A stretch of 64,000 nt of DNA from Pseudescherichia vulneris NBRC 102420. Lineage in GTDB: Bacteria > Pseudomonadota > Gammaproteobacteria > Enterobacterales > Enterobacteriaceae. Below are positions 51,818 to 60,590 of this stretch, in pieces. The position numbers and the translations under genes are program-made. Below the pieces are notes generated by a model. The model was given only the letters and a program-made list of their open reading frames with translations. It had not been told where the DNA came from and ran no database searches. The stretch lies in contig NZ_BBMZ01000018.1 of the NCBI RefSeq assembly GCF_000759795.1, positions 1 to 64,000 on the forward strand. The letters run 5' to 3'. The number at the start of each line of letters is the position of its first letter. Positions within the stretch are counted from its first letter, which is position 1.

Positions 51818-53212
51818 TTAATGCGTTAATTCTTTGCCGATCGATTCCTGGTCAAACGCCTGCTGGTTGCGGCGCGCGCCCACGGCGAGCTGCTGCATCA
51901 TGGCGGTGAGGAATGGGGTCTTCAGGGTGTAGAAGCGTTTGGCAATAATGGCGCTCAGCAGATAGCAGACCGCCGGGACGAGGGTAAAGAGGGCAATAAT
52001 GATGGTGATGGTGGTGCCGTTCTGCGCTTTTGCCGCCGCATCGTAGCCGCCGCCTGCTAGCGCCCAGCCGATCACCGCCCCGCCAAGAGCCAGGCCCAGC
52101 TTCAACACGAACAGCGTGCCGGCGAAGCTGATCCCGGTCAGGCGTTTGCCATTGCACCACTCGCCGTAGTCGACGGTGTCGGACATCATGACCCACTGGA
52201 TCGGCGTCACGAGCTGGTGCAGGACGCCAATCACGAAGATAAACCCAAACATAAGCAGGCTGGCGCTCATCGGGACGAAGAACATCGCCACGCTCAGCAC
52301 CGCCAGCGCCGCGTTGGTCCACCAGAAGACGCTGACCTTGCACTTCCAGTCGGTGAGCGGTTTCGCCAGCGCGCTGCCGATCAGGTTGCCGACGCAGTAG
52401 GTGGTGAGGAAGGCGACGAACACCTCCGGCTGGCCGAGGATCCAGGTGACGTAGTACATCATCGCCCCGCCGCGTACGCAGACCGCGAGGATGTTTAGCA
52501 GCGTCAGGAAGCCCACGATGCGCCACTGGTCGTTGTTCCAGATATCACGCAGGTCTTCCCGCATTGGCGTGGTGCTCGGCGGCACCTGAATACGCTCGCG
52601 GGTGGTAAAGAAGCAGAAGGCGAGCATCAGGAACGCCACCACTGAGAGCACCGCGATGCCGCCCTGGAAGCCCAGTGCTTTATTCTCGCCGCCGATGAGA
52701 TGTACCAGCGGCATCATCAGCACCGTAGAGAGCATGCCGCCCGCCGTTGCCAACACGAAGCGCCAGGACTGGAGCGAGATACGCTGGCTCGGGTCATTGG
52801 TGATCACGCCGCCGAGGGCGCAGTAGGGGATATTAACTACGGTATAGAGCAGCGTTAGTAGCGTATAGGTCACGGCGGCGTAGATCAGCTTGCCGTTGTG
52901 GCTGAGGTCCGGCGTGGTGTAGGCCAACACGCAGACGACACCGAAGGGGATAGCGCCAAACAAGATCCACGGGCGGAACTTGCCCCAGCGGCTGCGGGTA
53001 CGGTCAGCGATGAGGCCCATGCAGGGGTCGGAGATGGCGTCCAGCGCACGGGCCAACAGGAACATGGTGCCAACAAAGCCGGCAGGGATACCAAAGATGT
53101 CGGTGTAGAAAAACATCATGTACAGCATGACGTTATCAAAGATGATATGGCTGGCGGCATCGCCCATGCCGTAGCCAATCTTCTCCTTTACAGAAATAAC
53201 CTGACTGTTCAT
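51818..53212 (-). CDS. yicJ: GPH-family glycoside transporter YicJ
   Basis: Sodium- or proton-coupled sugar symporter of the glycoside-pentoside-hexuronide family: 464 residues, about 12 membrane segments. The N-terminus KEKIGYGMGDAASHIIFD and the loop DPCMGLIADRTRSRWGKFRPW are family signatures. It probably imports the alpha-xyloside that YicI cuts. The 287 bases upstream to selC contain a lone TGTGA half-site but no full CRP box that I can support. Confidence 0.94.
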   Translation of the reverse strand: MNSQVISVKEKIGYGMGDAASHIIFDNVMLYMMFFYTDIFGIPAGFVGTMFLLARALDAISDPCMGLIADRTRSRWGKFRPWILFGAIPFGVVCVLAYTTPDLSHNGKLIYAAVTYTLLTLLYTVVNIPYCALGGVITNDPSQRISLQSWRFVLATAGGMLSTVLMMPLVHLIGGENKALGFQGGIAVLSVVAFLMLAFCFFTTRERIQVPPSTTPMREDLRDIWNNDQWRIVGFLTLLNILAVCVRGGAMMYYVTWILGQPEVFVAFLTTYCVGNLIGSALAKPLTDWKCKVSVFWWTNAALAVLSVAMFFVPMSASLLMFGFIFVIGVLHQLVTPIQWVMMSDTVDYGEWCNGKRLTGISFAGTLFVLKLGLALGGAVIGWALAGGGYDAAAKAQNGTTITIIIALFTLVPAVCYLLSAIIAKRFYTLKTPFLTAMMQQLAVGARRNQQAFDQESIGKELTH

Positions 53213-53463
53213 TTTTCTTATCCTTCAGTAACAAAGCGTTCTGAGACCGGTTGACGTCGTTGTAAACCATCCCTCCTGGCGCGGGTATTCCGTTTTCTGG
53301 TTATCAAATTACGATTCTTGTTTTCTGTGATCGCGGTAGGCTAAACGGACGGATTTGATTGTAACTTGCGGAAACTATGGGGTTTTAACCGAAACGGCAG
53401 GTGGCAACGAAACGGGACAGTGAAAAAAGCGCTAATAGATGTGTGTAAAGGCGGGAAAGTAGC

Positions 53464-53469
53464 TATAAT
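53464..53469 (+). promoter_or_regulatory. -10 box of selC
   Basis: A perfect TATAAT is followed by a GC-rich discriminator (GCGCCCGCC) about 30 bases before the mature tRNA, typical of stable-RNA promoters. The -35 hexamer is not obvious. Confidence 0.7.
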
Positions 53470-53499
53470 GCGCCCGCCTCCATGTAGCAATGCAGGCGC

Positions 53500-53594
53500 G
53501 GAAGATCGTCGTCTCCGGTGAGGCGGCTGGACTTCAAATCCAGTTGGGACCGCCAGCGGCCCCGGGCAGGTTCGACTCCTGTGATCTTCCGCCA
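53500..53594 (+). tRNA. selC: Selenocysteine tRNA (anticodon TCA)
   Basis: A 95-base tRNA with the unusually long acceptor and variable arms of tRNA-Sec and an encoded CCA end. The anticodon TCA is at 53534-53536 within GGACTTCAAATCC. It differs from E. coli selC at only a few bases, with the changes in the long variable arm. Its 3' end is a classic island integration site, and the last 20 bases are repeated at 54981-55000. Confidence 0.98.
53575..53594 (+). repeat. attL-like site: 3' end of selC
   Basis: The last 20 bases of the tRNA match 54981-55000 at 19 positions, including an unbroken 16-base block ctgtgatcttccgcca. This is the direct-repeat signature of a tRNA-targeting integrase. No integrase gene remains between the copies. 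Confidence 0.85.
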
Positions 53595-53843
53595 GTTTGC
53601 TTCTTTTGAACTGCACTCTTCTAAGCAAAATCTCCTGCAATATCTGTATTTATTATCAATAACATTCTTCGAAAGTAGACCTTGCTGTTAGATCGGAAAA
53701 TCTGTTACTCCTCGCCTGATATTCGAGCTCGAAACATTGTTTAATGCAATGAGCGATAAGTGCTATCGCAGCAGGGTTCATCCTAAATCTCTGGCATACT
53801 AAGCAGATTGATACGTGCTTAGAGAAGCTAACGTGGAGGGGCT

Positions 53844-54872
53844 ATGGCGGATGAAAACTTAATGCAATCACCAGCAGGCGAATTTCTGATGTTCACCAGT
53901 GGCGATGGCAAAGTACGCATCGAGTGTCGTTTCGAAAGCGATACGCTGTGGCTCTCCCAGGCAATGATTTGCGAACTTTATGGTAAAGCTAAAGCAACCA
54001 TCAGCGGACATATAAAGAACATCTTCGAAGATGGTGAACTTGATGGGAATTCAGTTGTTCGGTTTTACCGAACAACTGCCGCCGATGGAAAAAAATATCA
54101 AGTTCAGTATTTTAGCTTACCGCTTATTCTTGCCGTAGGTTATCGAGTACGCTCCATCAGAGGCACTCAGTTCCGCCAGTGGGCAACCCAAACGCTCCAG
54201 GAATATCTGATCAAAGGTTTTGTGATGGACGATGAGCGGTTGAAAAATCCGCCCGTTGGTTCATCCGTTGTACCTGACTACTTTGATGAGATGCTGGAAC
54301 GCATCCGCGATATTCGTGCCAGCGAACGGCGGGTGTATCTGCGGGTGCGGGAGATCTTTGCGTTAGCCGCCGACTATCAGCCTTCCCTGAAGGAAACCAC
54401 ACAGTTTTTCCAAACCATCCAGAACAAGCTGCATTTCGCCTGCACTGGTCATACTGCCGCTGAACTCATCCACAAACGCGCTGACGCCAATAAACCGCAT
54501 ATGGGCTTAACCAATTACAAAGGCGATGAGGTACGTAAATGCGATGTAACGGTAGCTAAAAACTATCTTAACCAGGATGAGGTCAGTGAACTTAACCGCG
54601 TAGTTAACATGTGGCTGGATTTTGCCGAGGATCAGGCCCGTCGCCGTAAGCAGATCTTTATCCATGACTGGCAAGACAAGCTAGATCAGTTCCTGCAATT
54701 TAACGACCGAGATGTCTTACAAGGTACTGGTAAAATCAGCAAGAAACTGGCCGATGAAAAAGCGCAGGCAGAATATAGTCAATTTGTCGAACAACAACGG
54801 CGCTTAAAAGAAGCCGAAGGTGAGAAGGATATCGCTGCGTTGCTTCAGTGGGAAAAAGAGGCCAAAAAGTAG
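53844..54872 (+). CDS. rhuM: RhuM-family protein
   Basis: The 342-residue protein resembles RhuM, encoded in SPI-3 at the selC locus of Salmonella. The N-terminal half (MICELYGKAKATISGHIKNI) looks like a DNA-binding KilA/Bro-type region; the middle holds TQFRQWATQTLQEYLIKGFV, and the C-terminus is a Lys/Glu-rich helix. The molecular role is unknown; members occur on mobile islands. It is the only gene between selC and the duplicated tRNA end, and is followed by a terminator-like hairpin. Confidence 0.88.
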   Translation: MADENLMQSPAGEFLMFTSGDGKVRIECRFESDTLWLSQAMICELYGKAKATISGHIKNIFEDGELDGNSVVRFYRTTAADGKKYQVQYFSLPLILAVGYRVRSIRGTQFRQWATQTLQEYLIKGFVMDDERLKNPPVGSSVVPDYFDEMLERIRDIRASERRVYLRVREIFALAADYQPSLKETTQFFQTIQNKLHFACTGHTAAELIHKRADANKPHMGLTNYKGDEVRKCDVTVAKNYLNQDEVSELNRVVNMWLDFAEDQARRRKQIFIHDWQDKLDQFLQFNDRDVLQGTGKISKKLADEKAQAEYSQFVEQQRRLKEAEGEKDIAALLQWEKEAKK

Positions 54873-54881
54873 CTTTGGATG

Positions 54882-54932
54882 CCCCCGCCCCCCGCAAGCG
54901 AAACCATCTTGGGTTGCGTAGGGGGCATTTAT
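54882..54932 (+). terminator. Terminator-like hairpin after rhuM
   Basis: ATGCCCCC pairs with GGGGGCAT, with an inner GCAA/TTGC pairing, followed by TTTATAG. It lies about ten bases past the rhuM stop. Confidence 0.6.
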
Positions 54933-54980
54933 AGAAAACGAAATATTTATTTTACATCAATGGGTTAAATATCAAATGCA

Positions 54981-55000
54981 ACTACTGTGATCTTCCGCCA
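54981..55000 (+). repeat. attR-like site: duplicated selC 3' end
   Basis: A copy of the selC 3' terminus with one mismatch (position 4, A for C). It closes a 1.4-kb segment that contains only rhuM. The rest of the tRNA is absent here, so this is an integration scar and not a second tRNA gene. Confidence 0.85.
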
Positions 55001-55241
55001 AAATTTTTCGCTTCCTTCTGACAAATTCAATACATCTTTTATCTTACTTAGATATGGTGAATCCCCTATCCGTAACACCTTTATCACTTTTTCTTGGCTC
55101 TATGATAAAGCATTTGCTCTATATTTTGGTTTACACATATGGCATTTTAAGTACAGACAAACCAAACAAAAAGCAGATAAACTTTATCACCATGGATTTC
55201 TTAATGATACGAAAGTAGGGATGAAGGGGTTTTTAAGATGA
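54987..55241 (+). other. 84-codon open frame beginning inside the att scar
   Basis: The frame opens with a GTG inside the duplicated tRNA end and has no internal ATG until its last seven codons. Its TGA overlaps the ATG of the next gene. It is best read as the 3' remainder of a gene truncated at the integration point, or as chance. No family is recognised. Confidence 0.3.
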
Positions 55242-55936
55242 GTATACGAGAAGATATAATTGATGGTTCACTGGCATCAACAAGTCGTAGGGGACTAATT
55301 TATACAGAAGTTCTAGGGTGGGTGGATCTGGGCCATGCTCAAGGTTCAGACATTTTAAAGCTATGGAACCAGTTTCAAAAAGGCGAATCTCAAAGAAATG
55401 CGTACTACGATGTAACTTATTCTCAGTCAATGGCAGACAAGCATCGTGTTGTACGGATAGGAAAATTCATAAGATTTCGTGTAAAGAAAGGCCGCACATA
55501 TCCTGAGCGCCAAAGTATTGCGCTTACGACGATGATGACGTTAGCCAAACAATTTGAAAGCTGTCAAGGTTCATTCCCTAACAACCTAATAACTGATAGC
55601 GGATTTAGTGGTGAAGATCTTGTTTCTGATTTGCTCGGGTTTTATCGCATTATGTCGTGTATAAATCCTTTCCCAATGCTACGCCCAGTTAGTAAAGAGG
55701 AGGCTCTCAAGCGATGGGACTATTACGGAAAAATAGGATCATGGAAAAATGAAACTTTCCAGCCTCTTCTGTTCCCTGATCCTGAGCACTTTTCTAATGC
55801 CAAACCGCACAAAGGGTCTTTGCCTAGTTTTATGCAAACCATTCGCCCTTTTACTGACTGGAAATCAGGAAATGTTGGTGTCTCATCACGCGATGGAAGC
55901 TTTATACAGTTTGGAAAGGGGGCACCAATAATATGA
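55238..55936 (+). CDS. DUF4056-like protein, putative effector
   Basis: A 232-residue soluble protein without a signal peptide. RRGLIYTEVLGWVDLGHAQG (Asp30, His33) and SGFSGEDLVSDLLGFY (about 121-136) resemble the motifs of DUF4056 proteins; the match is from memory and moderate. Its stop overlaps the next gene's ATG (ATGA). That gene encodes a small membrane-anchored protein, an effector/immunity layout. If so, the target would be periplasmic (inference). AT-rich relative to the core genome. Confidence 0.6.
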   Translation: MSIREDIIDGSLASTSRRGLIYTEVLGWVDLGHAQGSDILKLWNQFQKGESQRNAYYDVTYSQSMADKHRVVRIGKFIRFRVKKGRTYPERQSIALTTMMTLAKQFESCQGSFPNNLITDSGFSGEDLVSDLLGFYRIMSCINPFPMLRPVSKEEALKRWDYYGKIGSWKNETFQPLLFPDPEHFSNAKPHKGSLPSFMQTIRPFTDWKSGNVGVSSRDGSFIQFGKGAPII

Positions 55937-56355
55937 AAACATCTAACAAGATTTTACTCACAGCGCTGATCGCTATCGTTGTAGGTTTAGTTTACGTGTG
56001 GCCCTACGTTAAAATGGATTTTGCTGAAAGCGCTAGCTATACAGAGCAGGATAAAAGAGCATACGAATTTTTCACTCCTGATCTTTTAAAAGAATTACCA
56101 CGTGTATCTGAAACATATCAGTTCGGCTACTCTAATGTTTCCGGGCCAGACCTGCTTATTTATGATATAAAGTTTTCCGGTACATCAGATACCAGCAGGA
56201 TTGATACTTATCTTGCAGAAAATGGATATACACGTCTTGGCGTCTGTGATATAGAGGGTGAATGTTGGCAGGGGAAAGATCCGAAAATAACAGTATCAGT
56301 CGGTATCGTGCCGAAGCCGGAAACAATTGTTGTATCGGTGGTAGAGAAGCCATAA
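55933..56355 (+). CDS. Small membrane-anchored protein, putative immunity to the DUF4056-like protein
   Basis: A 140-residue protein with one N-terminal membrane segment (about 7-24, ILLTALIAIVVGLVYVWPYV) and a periplasm-facing domain with two Cys (GVCDIEGECW). It overlaps the upstream gene by four bases. A diverged same-length paralogue, inverted and interrupted by a stop codon, lies 117 bases downstream. No named family; an immunity role is inferred from coupling and topology. Confidence 0.6.
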   Translation: MKTSNKILLTALIAIVVGLVYVWPYVKMDFAESASYTEQDKRAYEFFTPDLLKELPRVSETYQFGYSNVSGPDLLIYDIKFSGTSDTSRIDTYLAENGYTRLGVCDIEGECWQGKDPKITVSVGIVPKPETIVVSVVEKP

Positions 56356-56395
56356 AGAGATGTATGGACAGATATAAATAGCTATTATCGTAACC

Positions 56396-56420
56396 CGCCA
56401 GTAACTTACTGGCGTTGTTT
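56396..56420 (+). terminator. Terminator after the putative immunity gene
   Basis: CGCCAGT-AACTT-ACTGGCG followed by TTGTTTG. It lies 40 bases past the stop, between the intact immunity gene and its inverted pseudogene copy. Confidence 0.75.
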
Positions 56421-56472
56421 GTCGACGCGGTTAATTTCCTGGCGGAGTATTTTAAACCTTCTACTAATCATT

Positions 56473-56895
56473 TTAAAAATTATTTACCCTCTGTACCAAG
56501 ACCATTTTTTCGCTGTTAAGCATACTTACAGAAACGGTTTCCTGCTTGTCAGAACCTCGCCAGCATGAGGCGTCTATATCACATGCCTTCTGCTTTTTAT
56601 AACCGATGGATTCCAGATATGAATCAATTTTACTGACATCACTGGCACCATAGAATTTTACTGCATGTACATGTTTAGCTGGCCCAGTAATATTAGCAAA
56701 ATCAAACTCATAGCTACCAGAAATGCGCGGCATCTTTTTCAGTATTTCTGGCGTATAAAAAAGATAGTCTCACGCATTCTGTTCGGTATACGTTGCATTC
56801 CCAGCAAACTCCATCTTAATATATGGCGTGACATATATCAGTACGCCGCCAACCAACACAACGGCAAGATTCATAATCTTCAATTTCTTATGCAT
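56473..56895 (-). pseudogene. Immunity paralogue interrupted by an in-frame TGA
   Basis: Reading leftward from ATG 56895, the frame aligns without gaps to the intact 140-residue protein at 55933-56355. The membrane segment IMNLAVVLVGGVLIYVTPYI matches its counterpart, then TYTEQNA, a TGA, DYLFYTPEIL, SGSYEFDFANITGP and KACDIDASCWRG. The TGA sits where the intact copy has Arg, consistent with one CGA-to-TGA change. Total length is 423 bases in both. An internal ATG after the stop leaves an 86-codon frame lacking the membrane anchor. Confidence 0.85.
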
Positions 56896-56939
56896 GCGGC
56901 AGCGTACCTCCTTTCACGTTATATCTCTTACGTACACGC

Positions 56940-57794
56940 TCACCGAAACATCCGCTCCCCAATCTTCTGAATCACCCCGTCGCTCACCTTCATCTCGGCA
57001 TCCGTCTGGGTGATGTAGATCGCCATATAGACAGGCTTTTCCCCCGTGGGATAGACAGCAGCGATAATAGCCCTTGAGCCGTAGCCGCCTGCGCCGGTCT
57101 TATCCGCGATGAACCAGCCTTTGGGCAGAGCAGCGCGCAGCAGGTTGTCGGCCACCTTGTCCTCCCGCATCCAGCTCTCCAGCATCGCCTGATGCGGCTT
57201 GGTTAGGAGCGGCGTCGCCAGCAGCGTATGCAGCCCAGATGCCATACGTTCCGGCGTAGAGGTGTCGCGCTCATCTCCTGGCGTAGCCTCGTTGAGCGTC
57301 GGCTCGGTGCGATCCAGCCGGGTAACGGTATCGCCACTCTCACGCATAAAGCGCGTTACCGCCGCAGGGCCGCCAAGGTAAGTCAGAATGCTGTTGCCCG
57401 CCGTATTATCGCTATAGCTCACCGCCGCCGAACACAGGGTTTGCAGCGTAATGGTCGCCGGAGCAACGTAGTTTTTGGTGATCGGAGAGTAGCTCAACAG
57501 TTCGTCAGGCTTGATGGTGACCGTCTGATCCAGCAAGCCAGCGGTTTTATGCAGACGATCGAGCAGCGCGGCACAGGCGAGGACTTTAAAAGTGCTGGTT
57601 AAAGGGAAACGTTCATTCTGGCGATAGCCAAAGATCGGTTGGCCGTCGGCGTTGACGATGGACATGCCAATCTTACCCGGCAGGCGTGTCTCCTCCTGCT
57701 CTAGAAAGGCCTGTAGCCCCTCAGTGTTGATTGCCTGAGCCGACTGGCACAGCGCGAAAAGAAGAAACAGTACCCCGCCGATAGTGCGCTTCAC
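56940..57794 (-). CDS. bla: Class A beta-lactamase, carbenicillinase-like
   Basis: Serine beta-lactamase of 284 residues. The signal peptide ends at QSAQA (about residue 21). Catalytic motifs are S67-TF-K (Ambler 70-73), SDN at 128, E164-PTLN (omega loop) and K232-TG. Cys74 and Cys121 match the TEM/CARB disulfide pair. The sequence resembles PSE/CARB enzymes overall, but it has KTG where those have RSG/RTG. GTG at 57794 is preferred because AAGGA lies upstream. No ampR-type regulator is adjacent. The substrate range cannot be told from sequence. Confidence 0.9.
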   Translation of the reverse strand: MKRTIGGVLFLLFALCQSAQAINTEGLQAFLEQEETRLPGKIGMSIVNADGQPIFGYRQNERFPLTSTFKVLACAALLDRLHKTAGLLDQTVTIKPDELLSYSPITKNYVAPATITLQTLCSAAVSYSDNTAGNSILTYLGGPAAVTRFMRESGDTVTRLDRTEPTLNEATPGDERDTSTPERMASGLHTLLATPLLTKPHQAMLESWMREDKVADNLLRAALPKGWFIADKTGAGGYGSRAIIAAVYPTGEKPVYMAIYITQTDAEMKVSDGVIQKIGERMFR

Positions 57795-57824
57795 ATCAGA
57801 ATTCCTTACCGTCACTTGTCATGT

Positions 57825-57836
57825 CATGACATTAGC
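57825..57836. promoter_or_regulatory. Palindrome upstream of bla
   Basis: A perfect palindrome ATGTCATGACAT lies about 35 bases upstream of the bla start. A second inverted repeat TACTAAAG/CTTTAGTA lies a little further upstream (about 57850-57884). Either could be an operator or part of the leader. The regulator is unknown. Confidence 0.35.
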
Positions 57837-57982
57837 ATGATGGAGGCTACTAAAGGAGGGAATATCAAAAGCGCTCTTTAGTAACCGTGGCGTCATAAAG
57901 TCTCTCTTGTCATTGAATTTCAAGAGCATAACGGCAAACCCTATTATATTTTTACAGCGTTCCCAGATATATGAGGTAAAAA

Positions 57983-58279
57983 GTGCAAAACTTCCATTTT
58001 CTTGACCAGCTCATTTTTGGTTACTTCAACCAGGATGCCGATATTATCAATGATGGTGAGGACACGATTGAAGGAATAGTAAGATTATTCAAGAAATCAT
58101 CTCCGGGCTGGATGCTAAAAGATCTCATAGAAGAGATAGATGATTTTATATCCGCTTATGGCGATGACGTCGAAGGGGAGTTCAAGAATAGATACGATTT
58201 TGATTTTTCTCCCGACCTTTGGGAAACCACTGCTTATCAATTCCTGATGACAGTTCGTCAGATCTGCTCGGAACAATAG
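57983..58279 (+). CDS. CdiI-like contact-dependent inhibition immunity protein (orphan)
   Basis: A 98-residue acidic protein. FHFLDQLIFGYFNQDADI at the N-terminus followed by a helical LIEEIDDFIS segment matches the small CdiI-type immunity family whose members begin with a GYFxQD motif. It starts at GTG with GAGG upstream. No cdiA or rhs toxin tip is adjacent, so it is an orphan immunity gene, possibly protective against neighbours' toxins. Confidence 0.68.
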   Translation: MQNFHFLDQLIFGYFNQDADIINDGEDTIEGIVRLFKKSSPGWMLKDLIEEIDDFISAYGDDVEGEFKNRYDFDFSPDLWETTAYQFLMTVRQICSEQ

Positions 58280-58413
58280 ATTTATATAAATAGCGGTTGA
58301 ACGAATATGGTTAACCGTTATCTGACATCCTTGTCAGAATAGCGAGACTTTACTTAGCAATGGCAGTTTGACGGAAAGTCTTTCTCGATAATTATCAAAA
58401 GTCAAATTACTTG

Positions 58414-59487
<1,074 letters not shown>

Positions 59488-59490
59488 TTA

Positions 59491-60141
59491 TTAATCCTGC
59501 GCCTGCTCCAGCGCTTTTTCCGCACGTGCGGCCGCATCGGCATCGCCGTTGCTACGCAGGCCCTGAGCAAGCTGACGCAGCTGTCCGACGCTCAGCCCTA
59601 CCCGCAAGCTGGCTTTCACGTGGGCGAGCAGCTGAGACTCTACGCCCGGCATAGCCGCTAAGGCGCCGACGGTCGCCAGCTCGCGGCTCTGCCAGTCGAG
59701 GTTGTCGCGGGCAAAGATATCGCCGAAGAGGTGGGTTTGCAGGAACTGGTTGATGACCGGAGCGAAATCAAACAGCGGCCCCTGTACCGGCGCGCCGGAG
59801 ATAGTGGTCTGGTTGGCCGTTCCGACGCGCTGAAGCTCATCGCCAACGGGAACGGGGGCGACAGGCTCTTTACCTTGCTCGTCGGTAACGCTGCGCGCTT
59901 TGCGGGCCTCAACAACCTTCATGAGCTCACCCAGCGCATTGAGGCTGCGGGGAAAACCAGTATAGGCATAGAGCTGAACGAGGATCTCTTTGGTCTCGTT
60001 TATCGTCAGGCCAGCATCCAGTCCATGGTTAAGGGCGGCGTTGAGCTTCTCCATATTGCCGACCGCCATGGATGCCGCAATGAGAGGGATAGCCTGCTGG
60101 CGGGCAGTGAGCGTATCGGTGATGGTATGTTGCTGCTGCAT
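59491..60141 (-). CDS. Carboxymuconolactone decarboxylase family protein
   Basis: A 216-residue protein with two helical CMD/AhpD-like repeats: residues about 20-80 (LNHGLDAGLTINETKEILVQ) and about 145-205 (RELATVGALAAMPGVESQLL). It contains no Cys, so the AhpD-type CxxC peroxidase-reductase chemistry is excluded. The substrate is unknown. It is upstream of and codirectional with the aldo/keto reductase. Confidence 0.85.
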   Translation of the reverse strand: MQQQHTITDTLTARQQAIPLIAASMAVGNMEKLNAALNHGLDAGLTINETKEILVQLYAYTGFPRSLNALGELMKVVEARKARSVTDEQGKEPVAPVPVGDELQRVGTANQTTISGAPVQGPLFDFAPVINQFLQTHLFGDIFARDNLDWQSRELATVGALAAMPGVESQLLAHVKASLRVGLSVGQLRQLAQGLRSNGDADAAARAEKALEQAQD

Positions 60142-60281
60142 GTCTGATACTCCTGAAACTAGCTTTAGCTATTCGTCTGAACGTCATATCATCAATTGAT
60201 ATTATCGGATTCAGGGTATTTAAAAATGGCGTAAAAGAGCATGACCTTATGAAGTGGGCTCATGAGTCTTACCTGTTTCAT

Positions 60282-60315
60282 ATGCCGGGTGGCCGCTGAG
60301 CCTTACCCGGCCTAC
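60282..60315. repeat. REP-like palindromic element
   Basis: ATGCCGGGT ... ACCCGGCCTAC forms a stem with a loop of about 14 bases, with the same GCCGG/CCGGCCTAC layout as the unit at 23061-23098. It lies in the divergent gap between the CMD-like gene and the MFS gene. Confidence 0.78.
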
Positions 60316-60334
60316 CTATCGCCTACCTCTAAAG

Positions 60335-60350
60335 TGTGACTCCGATCACA
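60335..60350. promoter_or_regulatory. CRP-cAMP binding site
   Basis: TGTGA-ctccga-TCACA, a perfect core match to the CRP consensus. It lies about 240 bases upstream of the MFS transporter. It could serve a rightward promoter for the transporter or a leftward one for the CMD-like gene. Confidence 0.75.
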
Positions 60351-60385
60351 CACCAAAACTCCCCTGGCACGACTTGCCACCTAAA

Positions 60386-60399
60386 TTGAGTTAGATCAC
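60386..60399. promoter_or_regulatory. Possible FNR-type site
   Basis: TTGAGTTAGATCAC matches 8 of 10 defined positions of the FNR consensus TTGATnnnnATCAA. It lies 35 bases after the CRP box. The rest of the 60142-60590 gap holds no supported gene; a CGCTATATAGCG palindrome occurs near 60500. Confidence 0.4.
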
Positions 60400-60590
60400 A
60401 AAAAATAGTGAAACAACGGTTCATCATGCCCTCGAAGTGTGAGCAAGATAACAAATACAAGCCCAGGGCCGGGCGACGATAACTCTCCGACGCGCTATAT
60501 AGCGTCGCGTTTCCTCTCTATCTCTATTCGATTCTTTGCCTGCTGCCTTGCAGCGGTCAGCCAGTCTATTGCATTAAAAAAGAGGTATGT

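Noticed and set aside
53341-53640. Leftward open frame (99 codons) across selC
   Set aside because: It covers the tRNA-Sec gene and its promoter, so it is not a gene.
54981-55000. Second tRNA gene at the duplicated CCA end
   Set aside because: Only the terminal 20 bases are present; there is no anticodon arm or 5' acceptor strand. It is an attachment-site scar.
56773-56775. In-frame TGA read as selenocysteine because selC is in the window
   Set aside because: No SECIS-like hairpin follows the TGA, and the intact paralogue has Arg there, so a nonsense mutation is the simpler reading.
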